NCBI RefSeq assembly: GCF_018403225.1
Contig: NZ_BOSG01000001.1
Location: 2,790,001-2,854,000, forward strand
Length of the DNA: 64,000 nucleotides
Direction: 5' to 3'
Source of the DNA: Paenibacillus sp. J23TS9
Lineage (GTDB): Bacteria > Bacillota > Bacilli > Paenibacillales > Paenibacillaceae
Positions 1 to 7,891 of this stretch are shown here, piece after piece (the stretch's first letter is position 1; each line of letters starts with the position of its first letter). Position numbers and translations under genes: made by a program. Under the pieces are notes generated by a model. The model saw only the letters and a list, made by a program, of their open reading frames with translations, did not search any database and was not told where the DNA came from.

Positions 1-52
1 AAGCTGCAGCTAAGTCATACATACTCTGCATGAATCATTTTTCATTGAAGCT

Positions 53-82
53 TTGTACAAATGCAGGTTCAGCATGTATAAT
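53..82 (+). promoter_or_regulatory. sigma-A promoter of the YdjM-family gene
   Basis: TTGTAC at 53-58 and a consensus TATAAT at 77-82 are separated by 18 bases. The expected start point near 89-90 falls at the edge of the palindrome at 90-103, and the gene follows at 139. The call is by eye. Confidence 0.65.
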
Positions 83-89
83 ATGGTAG

Positions 90-103
90 CAAACATATGT
101 TTG
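90..103. promoter_or_regulatory. LexA (SOS) box-like operator
   Basis: CAAACATATGTTTG is a perfect 14-base palindrome. It differs from the Gram-positive LexA box CGAACATATGTTCG at one base in each half. It lies just downstream of the -10 element, where a repressor would block transcription. The downstream gene belongs to the family named for LexA-regulated E. coli YdjM, which independently supports SOS control. LexA binding itself is inferred. Confidence 0.6.
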
Positions 104-138
104 CCTAAAAAACATCTTAGTCAGTCAGAGGAGGAACA

Positions 139-786
139 ATGAAAGGTTCAACACATTTGGCCATCGGCGTAGCCATCGGAGCGGCCGCGGCCGCCCACTA
201 TCCATTCACCCTGAAACACGCTGCCCTTTATGTCGCTGTTTCCGCTCTCTCTGCGCTTAGTGCCGATCTGGATGGTCCAAGCATGCTGAGTTCGAGGATC
301 GGTCAGTTTTCCAAATGGCTGCGGGAAATGCTGTATTGGTCCGGCCTGCTTCTCATCGTGATTCTTGCCTGGTTGTATTTCACGGCGCATTATTTCGTCC
401 TGGAGTATTCCCTGGCAGCGCTCAGCCTGTTTCTGCTCGGCCTGATTATCAAAGACGGTCTCTTACGGAACATCCTTGTCAGCGCCATTGGATGCCTGCT
501 GCTGTATAACGGCTGGTCTCATCATATGATGTGGCTCGTAGGCTTCGGCATTTTTGTAGCTGCTGCCCCATGGTTGAAGCACCGCGGAATGACACACACA
601 ATCTGGGCACTAGGACTATGGGCCGCTATCGGTTCGGGTCTTCAGAATCAGCTGCAGATTGAAGGTATCATGCTGGTGGCAACGGCCGGATATGCTTCGC
701 ATCTGATTGCTGATACGCTTACGCCAAATGGTGTCAAATGGCTCTATCCGCTATTCAATAAGTCGTTCAAACTGCCCCTCGCATAG
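139..786 (+). CDS. YdjM-family (DUF457) inner-membrane metal-dependent hydrolase-like protein
   Basis: This 215-residue integral membrane protein belongs to the YdjM/DUF457 family ('LexA-binding, inner membrane-associated putative hydrolase'). Visible family features are the N-terminal KGSTHLAIG segment, an acidic SADLDGPSS-like site near residues 42-50 (S-A-D-L-D-G-P), a HRGMTHT motif near residue 150, and a late H-L-I-A-D-T-L-T-P-NG motif; the His and Asp residues resemble a metal site. About five hydrophobic segments separate them. The ATG follows GAGGAGG by four bases. The biochemical activity of the family is not established. It is monocistronic, behind a promoter carrying a LexA-like palindrome, so induction by DNA damage is a reasonable inference. 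Confidence 0.85.
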   Translation: MKGSTHLAIGVAIGAAAAAHYPFTLKHAALYVAVSALSALSADLDGPSMLSSRIGQFSKWLREMLYWSGLLLIVILAWLYFTAHYFVLEYSLAALSLFLLGLIIKDGLLRNILVSAIGCLLLYNGWSHHMMWLVGFGIFVAAAPWLKHRGMTHTIWALGLWAAIGSGLQNQLQIEGIMLVATAGYASHLIADTLTPNGVKWLYPLFNKSFKLPLA

Positions 787-855
787 GATGGTTAGTTCCA
801 TCTTACCGGTCCGTTCGGTCGATACAGAGTTTGTGCAAGTCAAGACTAATTGCGC

Positions 856-884
856 TTGAAGGCGGTTTTGCCGGCGCCCATAAT
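856..884 (+). promoter_or_regulatory. probable sigma-A promoter
   Basis: TTGAAG at 856-861 and CATAAT at 879-884 are 17 bases apart, about 45 bases before the start at 928. The sequence fit is moderate. Confidence 0.45.
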
Positions 885-927
885 AGAATGAGCCCGGACA
901 AAACTGATATGAAGCGAGTGATCAGAG

Positions 928-2121
928 ATGTATAAACGCAAGACAACAAGGTCAGCGAGACGAACCAGAAATCTGTTGCTGGCTGCTGTATCAGCCGTCT
1001 TACTTCTTCCCCTTTCAGCCCATGTGCAGGCTGAGCCTTCAATGCAAGTCCCGCCTGAAATGCTCTCATATACGACCATTCAGTTACCTGATGGCGCAGT
1101 ATTTGAGCATGATGATAACCAGTTGGCCTTTGCCGCTATACGGGATGGAGAGGTTCAGGTGACTGCTATCGGAGCCTATGGGCAGATCAAACCCGTTGCC
1201 ACGTTTTCCAAGCAAAAGCTCGAATATATCTCTTCATTTCATTGGACCCACGACCATGGTTCCCTGATTGCCGGTGGAAGTTATATGATGAAGCTAGGCC
1301 CATCAGGAAAGCTGGAGTGGGATTATGCTTTCTCTTCCGCTGTCCCGGCCAGCCTCGTCCGCTATGCCGTTCAGCTAAAGGACAAAAGCTACATTGCCGC
1401 TGTCACTGCACCTGCACAAACGCCTAATGCTAGTACGCTTCGGTTGGTTCATCTTTCCGAGAACGGTAAGTTTATAAAGGAACAAGAGCTTTCCGGTGTT
1501 ACTTTCGACAATGTGGATACGTTGACCGCGTTATCGGACGGGGGTTTTGTGATATCTGCAGAATCAGTAGCTGACAATAACAATGAACAGATTTTCGTCG
1601 CAAAATGGGATAAGAATCTGAAATCAATCTGGCAGAAGCGCTTCGATCCTGCGGAGGATACTGAAAACTTATGGATTACTGCCTTGTCCGAAGGAAGCCG
1701 CGGCGATATGGCGCTTGCCGGCTACTATAATCATCCGAATCCGGATGGCGGATATCGCTATTTAACAACAGGTTATGTCATGGGTATTCAGCATGATGGT
1801 TCTCTGCAGTGGATACATAAGCCGGATCCTTCTCTGGACCGGAGTATGCTAAACGATATCCAGCCTGCTCCCGGAGGCGGTTTCCTGGCAACCGGAACGG
1901 TCAGCCAAGATTGGCATGGTACGGTCTCGAAGCAGTTTGTATGGAAGCTTGGCAGAACCGGAGATACGGAATGGAATAAAGTCATCAACCGGACAACTTT
2001 TAACAGCGGACTTATCGTACAGCCTTTGAATAATCCGGATCATAAGGATTCTGCCCTGCTGGTTGGTTCTGCGGACGGAGCTCCCACCCTGATCAAAATC
2101 GGATATCCGGCCAGTCAGTAA
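928..2121 (+). CDS. secreted beta-propeller-like protein of unknown function
   Basis: This 397-residue protein starts with a basic region (KRKTTRSARRTRN) and a hydrophobic core ending near S-A-H-V-Q-A, a typical Sec signal peptide of about 36 residues without a lipobox Cys. The mature part is made of repeated beta-rich units of the type 'D-G-G-F-V-I-S' followed by 'K-W-D-K-N-L-K-S-I-W' and 'D-G-S-L-Q-W', spaced about 50-60 residues, as in WD40/PQQ-like beta-propellers. No catalytic motif is recognised. The ribosome site is weak (only GAG close to the ATG), so the start is less certain than for its neighbours. It is a single gene with its own promoter and a downstream hairpin. Its exact family was not identified. 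Confidence 0.75.
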   Translation: MYKRKTTRSARRTRNLLLAAVSAVLLLPLSAHVQAEPSMQVPPEMLSYTTIQLPDGAVFEHDDNQLAFAAIRDGEVQVTAIGAYGQIKPVATFSKQKLEYISSFHWTHDHGSLIAGGSYMMKLGPSGKLEWDYAFSSAVPASLVRYAVQLKDKSYIAAVTAPAQTPNASTLRLVHLSENGKFIKEQELSGVTFDNVDTLTALSDGGFVISAESVADNNNEQIFVAKWDKNLKSIWQKRFDPAEDTENLWITALSEGSRGDMALAGYYNHPNPDGGYRYLTTGYVMGIQHDGSLQWIHKPDPSLDRSMLNDIQPAPGGGFLATGTVSQDWHGTVSKQFVWKLGRTGDTEWNKVINRTTFNSGLIVQPLNNPDHKDSALLVGSADGAPTLIKIGYPASQ

Positions 2122-2142
2122 TCATTACTGCTTATCTGAATC

Positions 2143-2214
2143 AACTCCCCAGCGTAAAACAGCATTTTCTTTCTAAGTCATGAAGGAATTTGCAGCGCTT
2201 TGGGGAGTTTTTTG
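2143..2214 (+). terminator. probable terminator with long loop
   Basis: AACTCCCCA (2143-2151) pairs with TGGGGAGTT (2201-2209), followed by a T-rich run. The intervening arm is about 50 bases, so it is less convincing than a compact hairpin. Confidence 0.5.
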
Positions 2215-2380
2215 GTTTTGAGTCGAAAAATAGGCCGCCACTTCAACCTTCATGAATATATTTTATTCTTATGCTGAATACTTTTAACTTGAGGAAATAC
2301 ACCCATCTTTTGTTAAAAGACATCTTAAAAAGGTTATGTTATTAGAATGAAATCATATTTCACCCAAGGAGAATATTTAC

Positions 2381-3277
2381 GTGGCGAATAAATCCATTTT
2401 TGCAGTATGGGTCAGTTTGATCAGCAATGTTCTGTTGACGATTTTAAAAATTGTTACCGGTCTTATTTTCAATAGTAAGGTGCTCGTGGCAGACGGTATA
2501 CATAATGCTGGTGACGTTGTGGCTACCATTGCCGCCCTGACCTCTGCGCTTGTTAGCAGAAAACCGGCGGATGAGGATCACCCTTACGGACATGGAAAAG
2601 CAGAGGCCATCGCCTCCGGCATCGTAGCCATTATTTTGATCATGGCTGCCCTTCTCATGGTCTATAAGTCTGTGGAGTCCTTTTTCGAGCCGCCTGCCGC
2701 AGCCAGCTGGATATCGCTTGTCGCGGCTTTGATCTCTTTAATCTGGAAACAGGCGCTGTATATGTACTGTATCCGGATCGGCAGAGCGGAGAACAGCCGC
2801 AGTCTGATCGCAACCGCCTATGATCATATTGCCGATGTGTATGCGTCTGCAGCCGCTTTTGTCGGTATCGGCATCTCCTTGATCGGAGATCATTTCCATT
2901 TAGCCTATACCGAATATGGTGACTCTGCCGCGGGTATTATCGTATCTTATCTCGTAATCCGGTTGGGCTTTAAAATGGGCCGCGAAGCCATCGATATTTT
3001 AATGGACAAAAATATTACGAATGAGCAGTTGGCCGAGCTAAGCTCTATCATCTATTCTGTTCCGAATGTTAAACGGGTGGATAGCATCCGCGCCAGAGAG
3101 CTGGGAAATGCCATTATTGTAGATGTAAAGGTGAGTGTACCCAATCAGTTGACGGTTAAAGAAGGCCATGATGTGAGCCGGGAGGTCAAAAAAACGATCA
3201 TGCAGCGGATGAAGCTGGTCGGAGATGTCATGGTTCACCTAAATCCATGGTACGAAGATGGCGAGCAGGAGCAATGA
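2381..3277 (+). CDS. cation diffusion facilitator (CDF) family metal exporter
   Basis: A 298-residue membrane protein of the CDF family, which exports divalent metals such as Zn, Mn or Fe by proton antiport. The N-terminal half has six hydrophobic segments. The expected metal-site signature is visible in TM2 (V-A-D-G-I-H-N-A-G-D-V, residues about 44-54; H-x-x-x-D) followed by the D-E-D-H-P-Y-G-H-G-K loop, and again in TM5 (T-A-Y-D-H-I-A-D-V, D-H-x-x-D). The C-terminal 90 residues form the cytoplasmic dimerisation domain. The start is GTG, with AAGGAGA eight bases before it. The metal cannot be told from sequence. It stands alone between two unrelated plus-strand genes. Confidence 0.92.
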   Translation: MANKSIFAVWVSLISNVLLTILKIVTGLIFNSKVLVADGIHNAGDVVATIAALTSALVSRKPADEDHPYGHGKAEAIASGIVAIILIMAALLMVYKSVESFFEPPAAASWISLVAALISLIWKQALYMYCIRIGRAENSRSLIATAYDHIADVYASAAAFVGIGISLIGDHFHLAYTEYGDSAAGIIVSYLVIRLGFKMGREAIDILMDKNITNEQLAELSSIIYSVPNVKRVDSIRARELGNAIIVDVKVSVPNQLTVKEGHDVSREVKKTIMQRMKLVGDVMVHLNPWYEDGEQEQ

Positions 3278-3371
3278 ACTTGAAAGCCCATCTCTCTTTT
3301 TGTTTAAAATATGGACGATGGGTTAAGTTTTACTGTAGTCGTCAACATCAGGTTTAGAGAGGATGATCCCT

Positions 3372-4034
3372 ATGAATTTCAATGAACGCCGTAAAAAGCT
3401 TCCTGTAAAAATATGGTCCACCGCGGTTGTACTTAGCTTAAGTATCGCCCTATCCGCATGCGGCGACAGTAATAAAGTTTCGGACGCCTCCACAAAAGCT
3501 GCCGATACGGGGTCTGGTCAGCCGATAGAAAACAGCGTCAATGATTCCAAGACCGCACCGGATAACGGCGCAGCTACTGACAGCAAGGAAACAACGGGGC
3601 CGGTGACCACACCCAAAGTCGAGACGCCGGATAATCCCCAGACGCCATCGAGCGGGGCGAATCCTTATGAGGTCGCAGGCATAGATAATCCGGATAAGTT
3701 TAACGAGATTTTCAAGGCCGTGCAGACGGCTGTCGCATCGGGGAGCAAGGAACAGGTCGCAGAATATGTTCTTTTCCCGCTCCGTGTCAACGAAAACGGC
3801 AAAAGTAAAAATGTTAAGGATAAATCAGCTTTTCTCGCCGACTACGATAACATTATGACCGACTCCGTCAAAAAGGCACTGGCGGATCAAAAGCTCAATA
3901 CGTTGTTCGTCAATTACCAAGGTGTCATGGCTGGCAACGGTGAAATCTGGTTTGGCGCATCAGCTGATGAGAAGGACAAGTATGGCATCATCGCAATTAA
4001 CAAGGACCAACCCGGAACATCGAAATTAAATTAG
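3372..4034 (+). CDS. hypothetical lipoprotein
   Basis: The start chosen is the ATG at 3372, nine bases after AGAGAGG; an in-frame ATG three codons earlier (3363) overlaps that ribosome site. The protein has a basic N terminus, a hydrophobic stretch and a lipobox L-S-A-C with Cys30, so it should be lipid-anchored outside the membrane. Residues about 31-95 are a low-complexity linker rich in T, P, S, D and K. The C-terminal ~125 residues (from about N-P-Y-E-V-A-G-I) form a compact domain with a 'V-A-E-Y-V-L-F-P-L-R-V' core, reminiscent of small NTF2-like/SnoaL-type domains found on lipoproteins; this is only a resemblance. No function is assigned. Confidence 0.8.
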   Translation: MNFNERRKKLPVKIWSTAVVLSLSIALSACGDSNKVSDASTKAADTGSGQPIENSVNDSKTAPDNGAATDSKETTGPVTTPKVETPDNPQTPSSGANPYEVAGIDNPDKFNEIFKAVQTAVASGSKEQVAEYVLFPLRVNENGKSKNVKDKSAFLADYDNIMTDSVKKALADQKLNTLFVNYQGVMAGNGEIWFGASADEKDKYGIIAINKDQPGTSKLN

Positions 4035-4060
4035 AGCAAAATAATTTACAGCAAAATAAA

Positions 4061-4104
4061 GGGGATGTTCCCAGGTCATTGAATGTGACCTAAGGAACAT
4101 CCCC
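4061..4104 (-). terminator. strong hairpin terminator between convergent genes
   Basis: GGGGATGTTCC (4061-4071) pairs with GGAACATCCCC (4094-4104), extended inside by AGGTCA/TGACCT (4073-4078, 4086-4091). On the minus strand the stem is followed by TTTATTTTGC, so it best ends the beta-galactosidase operon; it may also stop the plus-strand lipoprotein transcript. Confidence 0.85.
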
Positions 4105-4113
4105 TACTTATGT

Positions 4114-5871
4114 TTATCCCAGATCCGGAGTATCCACCAGGCTGACAACCGGCTCGCTTGTTCCGTGAAGTTCGAAGATGACCAGCTCGTTGCTGCCGTC
4201 CTTCAGAAGAGGAGCGGGAATATACAGCGTTTTTTGCGGACCCGCTTCCCAATAGCGTCCCAGGTTGAAGCCGTTCACATACACAACGCCTTTTTTCCAG
4301 CCATCAAGGCGGATAAAGGTGTCTGCTTTATCGCTTACCTCAAATAACCCTCTGTAGAATGATGGTGTTTCCTCTTGTGCGGATGCTTCCCCTTCCCGCA
4401 ATGGCTCAAAATGAAGATCAGACAAGTCCTTCATCGGCAGCGGATGGATCGTCCAGTCGTACAGGAACTGGTTGCCAAGACGGATTCCCTCGGTAATCCC
4501 CTTGGAATCTCTCATCAGCGGTCCATAGTTGACTCGCCCCATGTTTTCAACCAGCACATCCAGTTTCAATCCTTCAGCCGGAATATCAAGAGGAATGGCT
4601 GCCGGATTCCATCGTTCTACTGTCCCTCTATATTTGCCGTCCGCAAACACAAGTGCACGGTCATGCACATCCTGAAGCACCAGCTCAAAGCCCTTTCTCG
4701 GACCGCTAATGCGTGTGGAATACAAGATAAAGCCGTAGCTTTGGCCAACCTTCTCCATCGGTAAAGGGCTGGCGTAGCGGATAGGCTGCGCAAGCTTTTC
4801 CAGATTGCTGAATAACCCGGCCTGCTCGGTCATGTTCACTTTGCCATAAGCCTTCTTGCGGATCGGTTCAGGTAGCACGAGCTCCGGCAGTTCCGTATAC
4901 CGGGAGAGAATTTCACGTACAGCATAAAACTTCGGTGTCGGGTCTCCTGACTCGCTGAGGAGCGTATCGTAATCATAGCTCGTTACCGTGGGCTCATAGC
5001 GCTGGATGTGATTGGCTCCATTATAGAAGCCGAAATTAGTGCCTCCATGGAACATGTAAAAGTTCACCGAAGCCCCTTCCCGAAGCATTTCATCGAGGGC
5101 TTCTGCCACGTCTTCCGCCGGACGAGACTGATGCTCCTCCATCCAGTGATCAAACCATCCGTTCCAGAATTCCATGCACATCAAAGGGCCTTCAGGCTGA
5201 TATTCGCGCAGCTTCTCGAACGCTTCCTGGGCCCGGGATCCAAAATTGACGGTTTCCAATACCCCTTCCACCATGCCTCCCTGAAGCATATGATCCTCTG
5301 GACCGTCGGAGGTGAACAGCAGCACATCCATGCCGCGGCTGATCATTCCATCCTTCAGATAGTTCAAATACTGCTTGTCGTTACCGTAGCTTCCATACTC
5401 GTTTTCGATCTGCATGGCAATAATCGGACCGCCGTTTGTACACAGGAGCGGTTTCAGTCGCGGCAGCAGCTCATCGAAATAACGATCTACCTTATCCAGG
5501 TAAGCGCGGTCAAAACAGCGAAGATACATCGAGGTGTCTGCCAGCAGCCAAGCCGGGAGTCCACCGAATTCCCACTCGGCGCAAATATATGGGCTTGGAC
5601 GCACAATGACATGCAGACCCAACTCGCCGGCCGTCCGGATAAACTCTTCGATATCACCAAGTCCGTCAAATACGAAGTTTCCTTCCTCCGGTTCATGAAC
5701 ATTCCACGCCACATACGTTTCAACCGTATTGAATCCGCATGCCTTCAGCTTCAGCAGCCGGTCTCGCCAATATTCCGGAACCACGCGGAAGTAATGAATG
5801 GAACCGGAGAAAATGCGAAGGGGGCTCCCTTCATACATAAAATCGTTTCCTTGAACCTTAAGCTCTGCCAT
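4114..5871 (-). CDS. GH35 beta-galactosidase
   Basis: A 585-residue family 35 glycoside hydrolase that removes terminal beta-linked galactose. The (beta/alpha)8 domain fills roughly residues 10-320. Signature pieces are FSGSIHYFR near 21-29, the ENEYGSYG motif at 156-163 carrying the acid/base Glu, and C-M-E-F-W-N-G-W at 232-239 with Glu234 as the nucleophile. C-terminal beta-sandwich domains follow, including the G-W-x-K-G-x-V-x-x-N-G segment usual in the family. No signal peptide is present, so it acts inside the cell on imported oligosaccharides. The start is the ATG at 5871, nine bases after GGGAGAGG; an open frame runs 17 codons further upstream (to 5922) without a better site. It is the last gene after a binding protein and two permeases, so it probably hydrolyses what they import. 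Confidence 0.93.
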   Translation of the reverse strand: MAELKVQGNDFMYEGSPLRIFSGSIHYFRVVPEYWRDRLLKLKACGFNTVETYVAWNVHEPEEGNFVFDGLGDIEEFIRTAGELGLHVIVRPSPYICAEWEFGGLPAWLLADTSMYLRCFDRAYLDKVDRYFDELLPRLKPLLCTNGGPIIAMQIENEYGSYGNDKQYLNYLKDGMISRGMDVLLFTSDGPEDHMLQGGMVEGVLETVNFGSRAQEAFEKLREYQPEGPLMCMEFWNGWFDHWMEEHQSRPAEDVAEALDEMLREGASVNFYMFHGGTNFGFYNGANHIQRYEPTVTSYDYDTLLSESGDPTPKFYAVREILSRYTELPELVLPEPIRKKAYGKVNMTEQAGLFSNLEKLAQPIRYASPLPMEKVGQSYGFILYSTRISGPRKGFELVLQDVHDRALVFADGKYRGTVERWNPAAIPLDIPAEGLKLDVLVENMGRVNYGPLMRDSKGITEGIRLGNQFLYDWTIHPLPMKDLSDLHFEPLREGEASAQEETPSFYRGLFEVSDKADTFIRLDGWKKGVVYVNGFNLGRYWEAGPQKTLYIPAPLLKDGSNELVIFELHGTSEPVVSLVDTPDLG

Positions 5872-5995
5872 TACGTTCAACCTCTCCCTTTCGGTGCCCT
5901 GTTTTGGCCCTTTACTTGCCATTAGCCCTGTCCGGCCTATTATAAGCCAGAAACAGGGCTAATGGGATAGCATAATTTGAATATATTTTTGCCTT

Positions 5996-6886
5996 CTAGC
6001 CCTTAACTCCACCCAGCATCATGCCCTCGGTAAGCTTCTTCTGCAGCAGCACATAAATGATGACGGTAGGAATCAGGACGATGACCAGACCCGCAAACAA
6101 GGAGCCCCAGTCCGTAGCAAACTGCTGCACCTGCATCAGATTGCTGAGGCCGATTGGAATCGTCTTCTTCGCATCGCTAGTAACCAGCGTCATGGCGAGC
6201 ACATACTCATTCCAGAAATCAAAAAAGCTGAACACAACCATGGTAATGATTCCCGGACGAACCATAGGCATGATAATCCGGAAAAGTGTTGAGAAATAGC
6301 CGCAACCGTCAATCATTGCCGCCTCTTCAAAGTCCGGCGGAATCGACTTCATGAATCCCGTCAGCAGATAGACCGAGAAGGATAAGGTGCCTGTCGCATA
6401 CACGGCGCTAAGCCAAAAACGGTTATCAAGCATATGCAGATCGTTCATCAGAATGAATAAAGGGACGATGATATAAACCGCTCCGATGAACAATCCCGCC
6501 ATATAGATGTTCGAAATGAGCTTTTGCCCGCGGAAACGCATCCGTCCCAGTACATAAGCGGTAGGTACCGCCATCAGAATGAGCATCGCCATGGATAAAA
6601 CGACAACAATGACAGAGTTCAGCATATAATCGCCGATTTTGGCTGAAGTAAATGCCCGGACGTAATTGTCCCAATGCAGCGACTTTGGAAGGCTCCAGGG
6701 ACTTTCCATGACTTCCGCATTGGTTTTGAAGGAAGCCAGAACGTTCCACAGCAGCGGATAAACAACCGCCAGTGCCTGAATAATCAAAACGATACGGAGC
6801 AGCCAGTTTCGGATGATAATGATCGGTTTGACGGATTTATACTCTTTACGGGAAGGAACAGCCGCGCTGGTTTGAATTTGTGACAT
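5996..6886 (-). CDS. CUT1 sugar ABC transporter permease (MalG-type)
   Basis: A 296-residue inner-membrane permease with six predicted membrane segments. The ATPase-contact (EAA) loop reads E-E-A-A-M-I-D-G-C-G near residue 195, and the protein ends with M-M-L-G-G-V-K-G, the usual MalG/LacG tail. The ATG is one base after the stop of the partner permease gene, with GGGAG nine bases ahead, so the two are translationally coupled. With that partner and the lipoprotein encoded at 7892-9286 it forms an importer; no ATPase gene is present. The GH35 gene follows, suggesting galactose-containing oligosaccharides. Confidence 0.92.
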   Translation of the reverse strand: MSQIQTSAAVPSRKEYKSVKPIIIIRNWLLRIVLIIQALAVVYPLLWNVLASFKTNAEVMESPWSLPKSLHWDNYVRAFTSAKIGDYMLNSVIVVVLSMAMLILMAVPTAYVLGRMRFRGQKLISNIYMAGLFIGAVYIIVPLFILMNDLHMLDNRFWLSAVYATGTLSFSVYLLTGFMKSIPPDFEEAAMIDGCGYFSTLFRIIMPMVRPGIITMVVFSFFDFWNEYVLAMTLVTSDAKKTIPIGLSNLMQVQQFATDWGSLFAGLVIVLIPTVIIYVLLQKKLTEGMMLGGVKG

Positions 6887-6887
6887 A

Positions 6888-7772
6888 TCAGCTCACTCCC
6901 CTTTCCGTAAGTTTGTTGCTGATCAGCGACAGAATTACGGAGAAGACGAATACAAATACACCGATTGCCATCGCATAACCGAAGTTCGAATTCGTAAACG
7001 CCTGCTGGTACAGATAGGTCATGACCACTTCCGAGTGCCGGTCCGGTCCGCCCGCTGTCATGATCGTTACGATTACAAAGCTGATCGTCAGGACGCCGTT
7101 GATGCTGAAAATAATCGTGATGCGGATAATCTCCCACAACATGGGAATCGTGATATGAATGAACTGCTCGAACGGAGTCGCTCCGTCTATGCCAGCTGCT
7201 TCATACAGATCCGGCGAAATACTGTCGATCCCAGCCATGTAAATAACCATGTAGTATCCGGCAGCCTGCCAGATCAGCGTGACGGCCAGCGCCCACAGCA
7301 CGGTCCTGGAATCTCCGAGCCAAGCCATCGCATAATCCCCAAGTCCCAGCAGCTCCATCCCCGAATTCAGGAAGCCAATGGTCGGATGATAAATGAACGA
7401 CCAAAGGATCGCAATCACGACAAAGGACAGGATACTTGGGAAGAAGAACAAGGTGCGGTAAATCCCCTTTTCCTTGAGCTTCGTTCGTGTCAGAATTGAC
7501 GCATTGACCAAGGCGATGAGCAGTGTAAAGACAGGGACAATGACAATGAGAAATCCGGTATTCCGGAGAGCCAGCAGAAACACATCATCATGGAACATGT
7601 CTACAAAGTTTTTCAGACCGATGAATTTGGGCTTATCCCCGATTCCCGTCCACAGGAAAAATGATTTATAAAACACCTGCATTGCCGGGTACAGCTTGAA
7701 CAGTATGAACATGATAAGGCCGGGAATAAGACAGGCGGCCATGAAGAAGCGCCGCCGTGCTTTTAAAGTCAT
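6888..7772 (-). CDS. CUT1 sugar ABC transporter permease (MalF-type)
   Basis: A 294-residue inner-membrane permease with six membrane segments and an EAA loop L-Y-E-A-A-G-I-D-G-A near residue 195, typical of the MalF/LacF partner. The preferred start is the ATG at 7772, preceded by AAGGAAG at a good distance; a GTG six codons earlier (7790) overlaps that site. It sits between the binding-protein gene and the second permease, which starts one base after its stop. Confidence 0.92.
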   Translation of the reverse strand: MTLKARRRFFMAACLIPGLIMFILFKLYPAMQVFYKSFFLWTGIGDKPKFIGLKNFVDMFHDDVFLLALRNTGFLIVIVPVFTLLIALVNASILTRTKLKEKGIYRTLFFFPSILSFVVIAILWSFIYHPTIGFLNSGMELLGLGDYAMAWLGDSRTVLWALAVTLIWQAAGYYMVIYMAGIDSISPDLYEAAGIDGATPFEQFIHITIPMLWEIIRITIIFSINGVLTISFVIVTIMTAGGPDRHSEVVMTYLYQQAFTNSNFGYAMAIGVFVFVFSVILSLISNKLTERGVS

Positions 7773-7810
7773 TCTCTCCACTTCCTTCACTTTGGTTCTG
7801 GATTGTGCAA

Positions 7811-7839
7811 AGCCTGCATCAGCTTATGCCAAGCAGGCT
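7811..7839 (-). other. intercistronic stem-loop after binding-protein gene
   Basis: AGCCTGC (7811-7817) pairs with GCAGGCT (7833-7839) in the gap between the binding-protein gene and the first permease gene. No T-run follows on the minus strand, so partial termination or mRNA stabilisation is more likely than full termination. Similar stems follow two other binding-protein genes in this window. Confidence 0.5.
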
Positions 7840-7891
7840 CTTCCAACCTCATTTGTCTGCCTTTCAAGTTTCCGTATGATGGGTGTGAGAA

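Noticed and set aside
786..802. GGATGG/CCATCT hairpin after the YdjM-family gene.
   Set aside because: Only a five- or six-base stem without a T-run.
3286..3324. GCCCATC...GATGGGTT hairpin after the CDF gene.
   Set aside because: The stem is short and not followed by a T-run; kept out as a terminator.
5008..5925. Open frame of 305 codons on the plus strand opposite the beta-galactosidase gene.
   Set aside because: It mirrors the GH35 gene, lacks motifs and a ribosome site.
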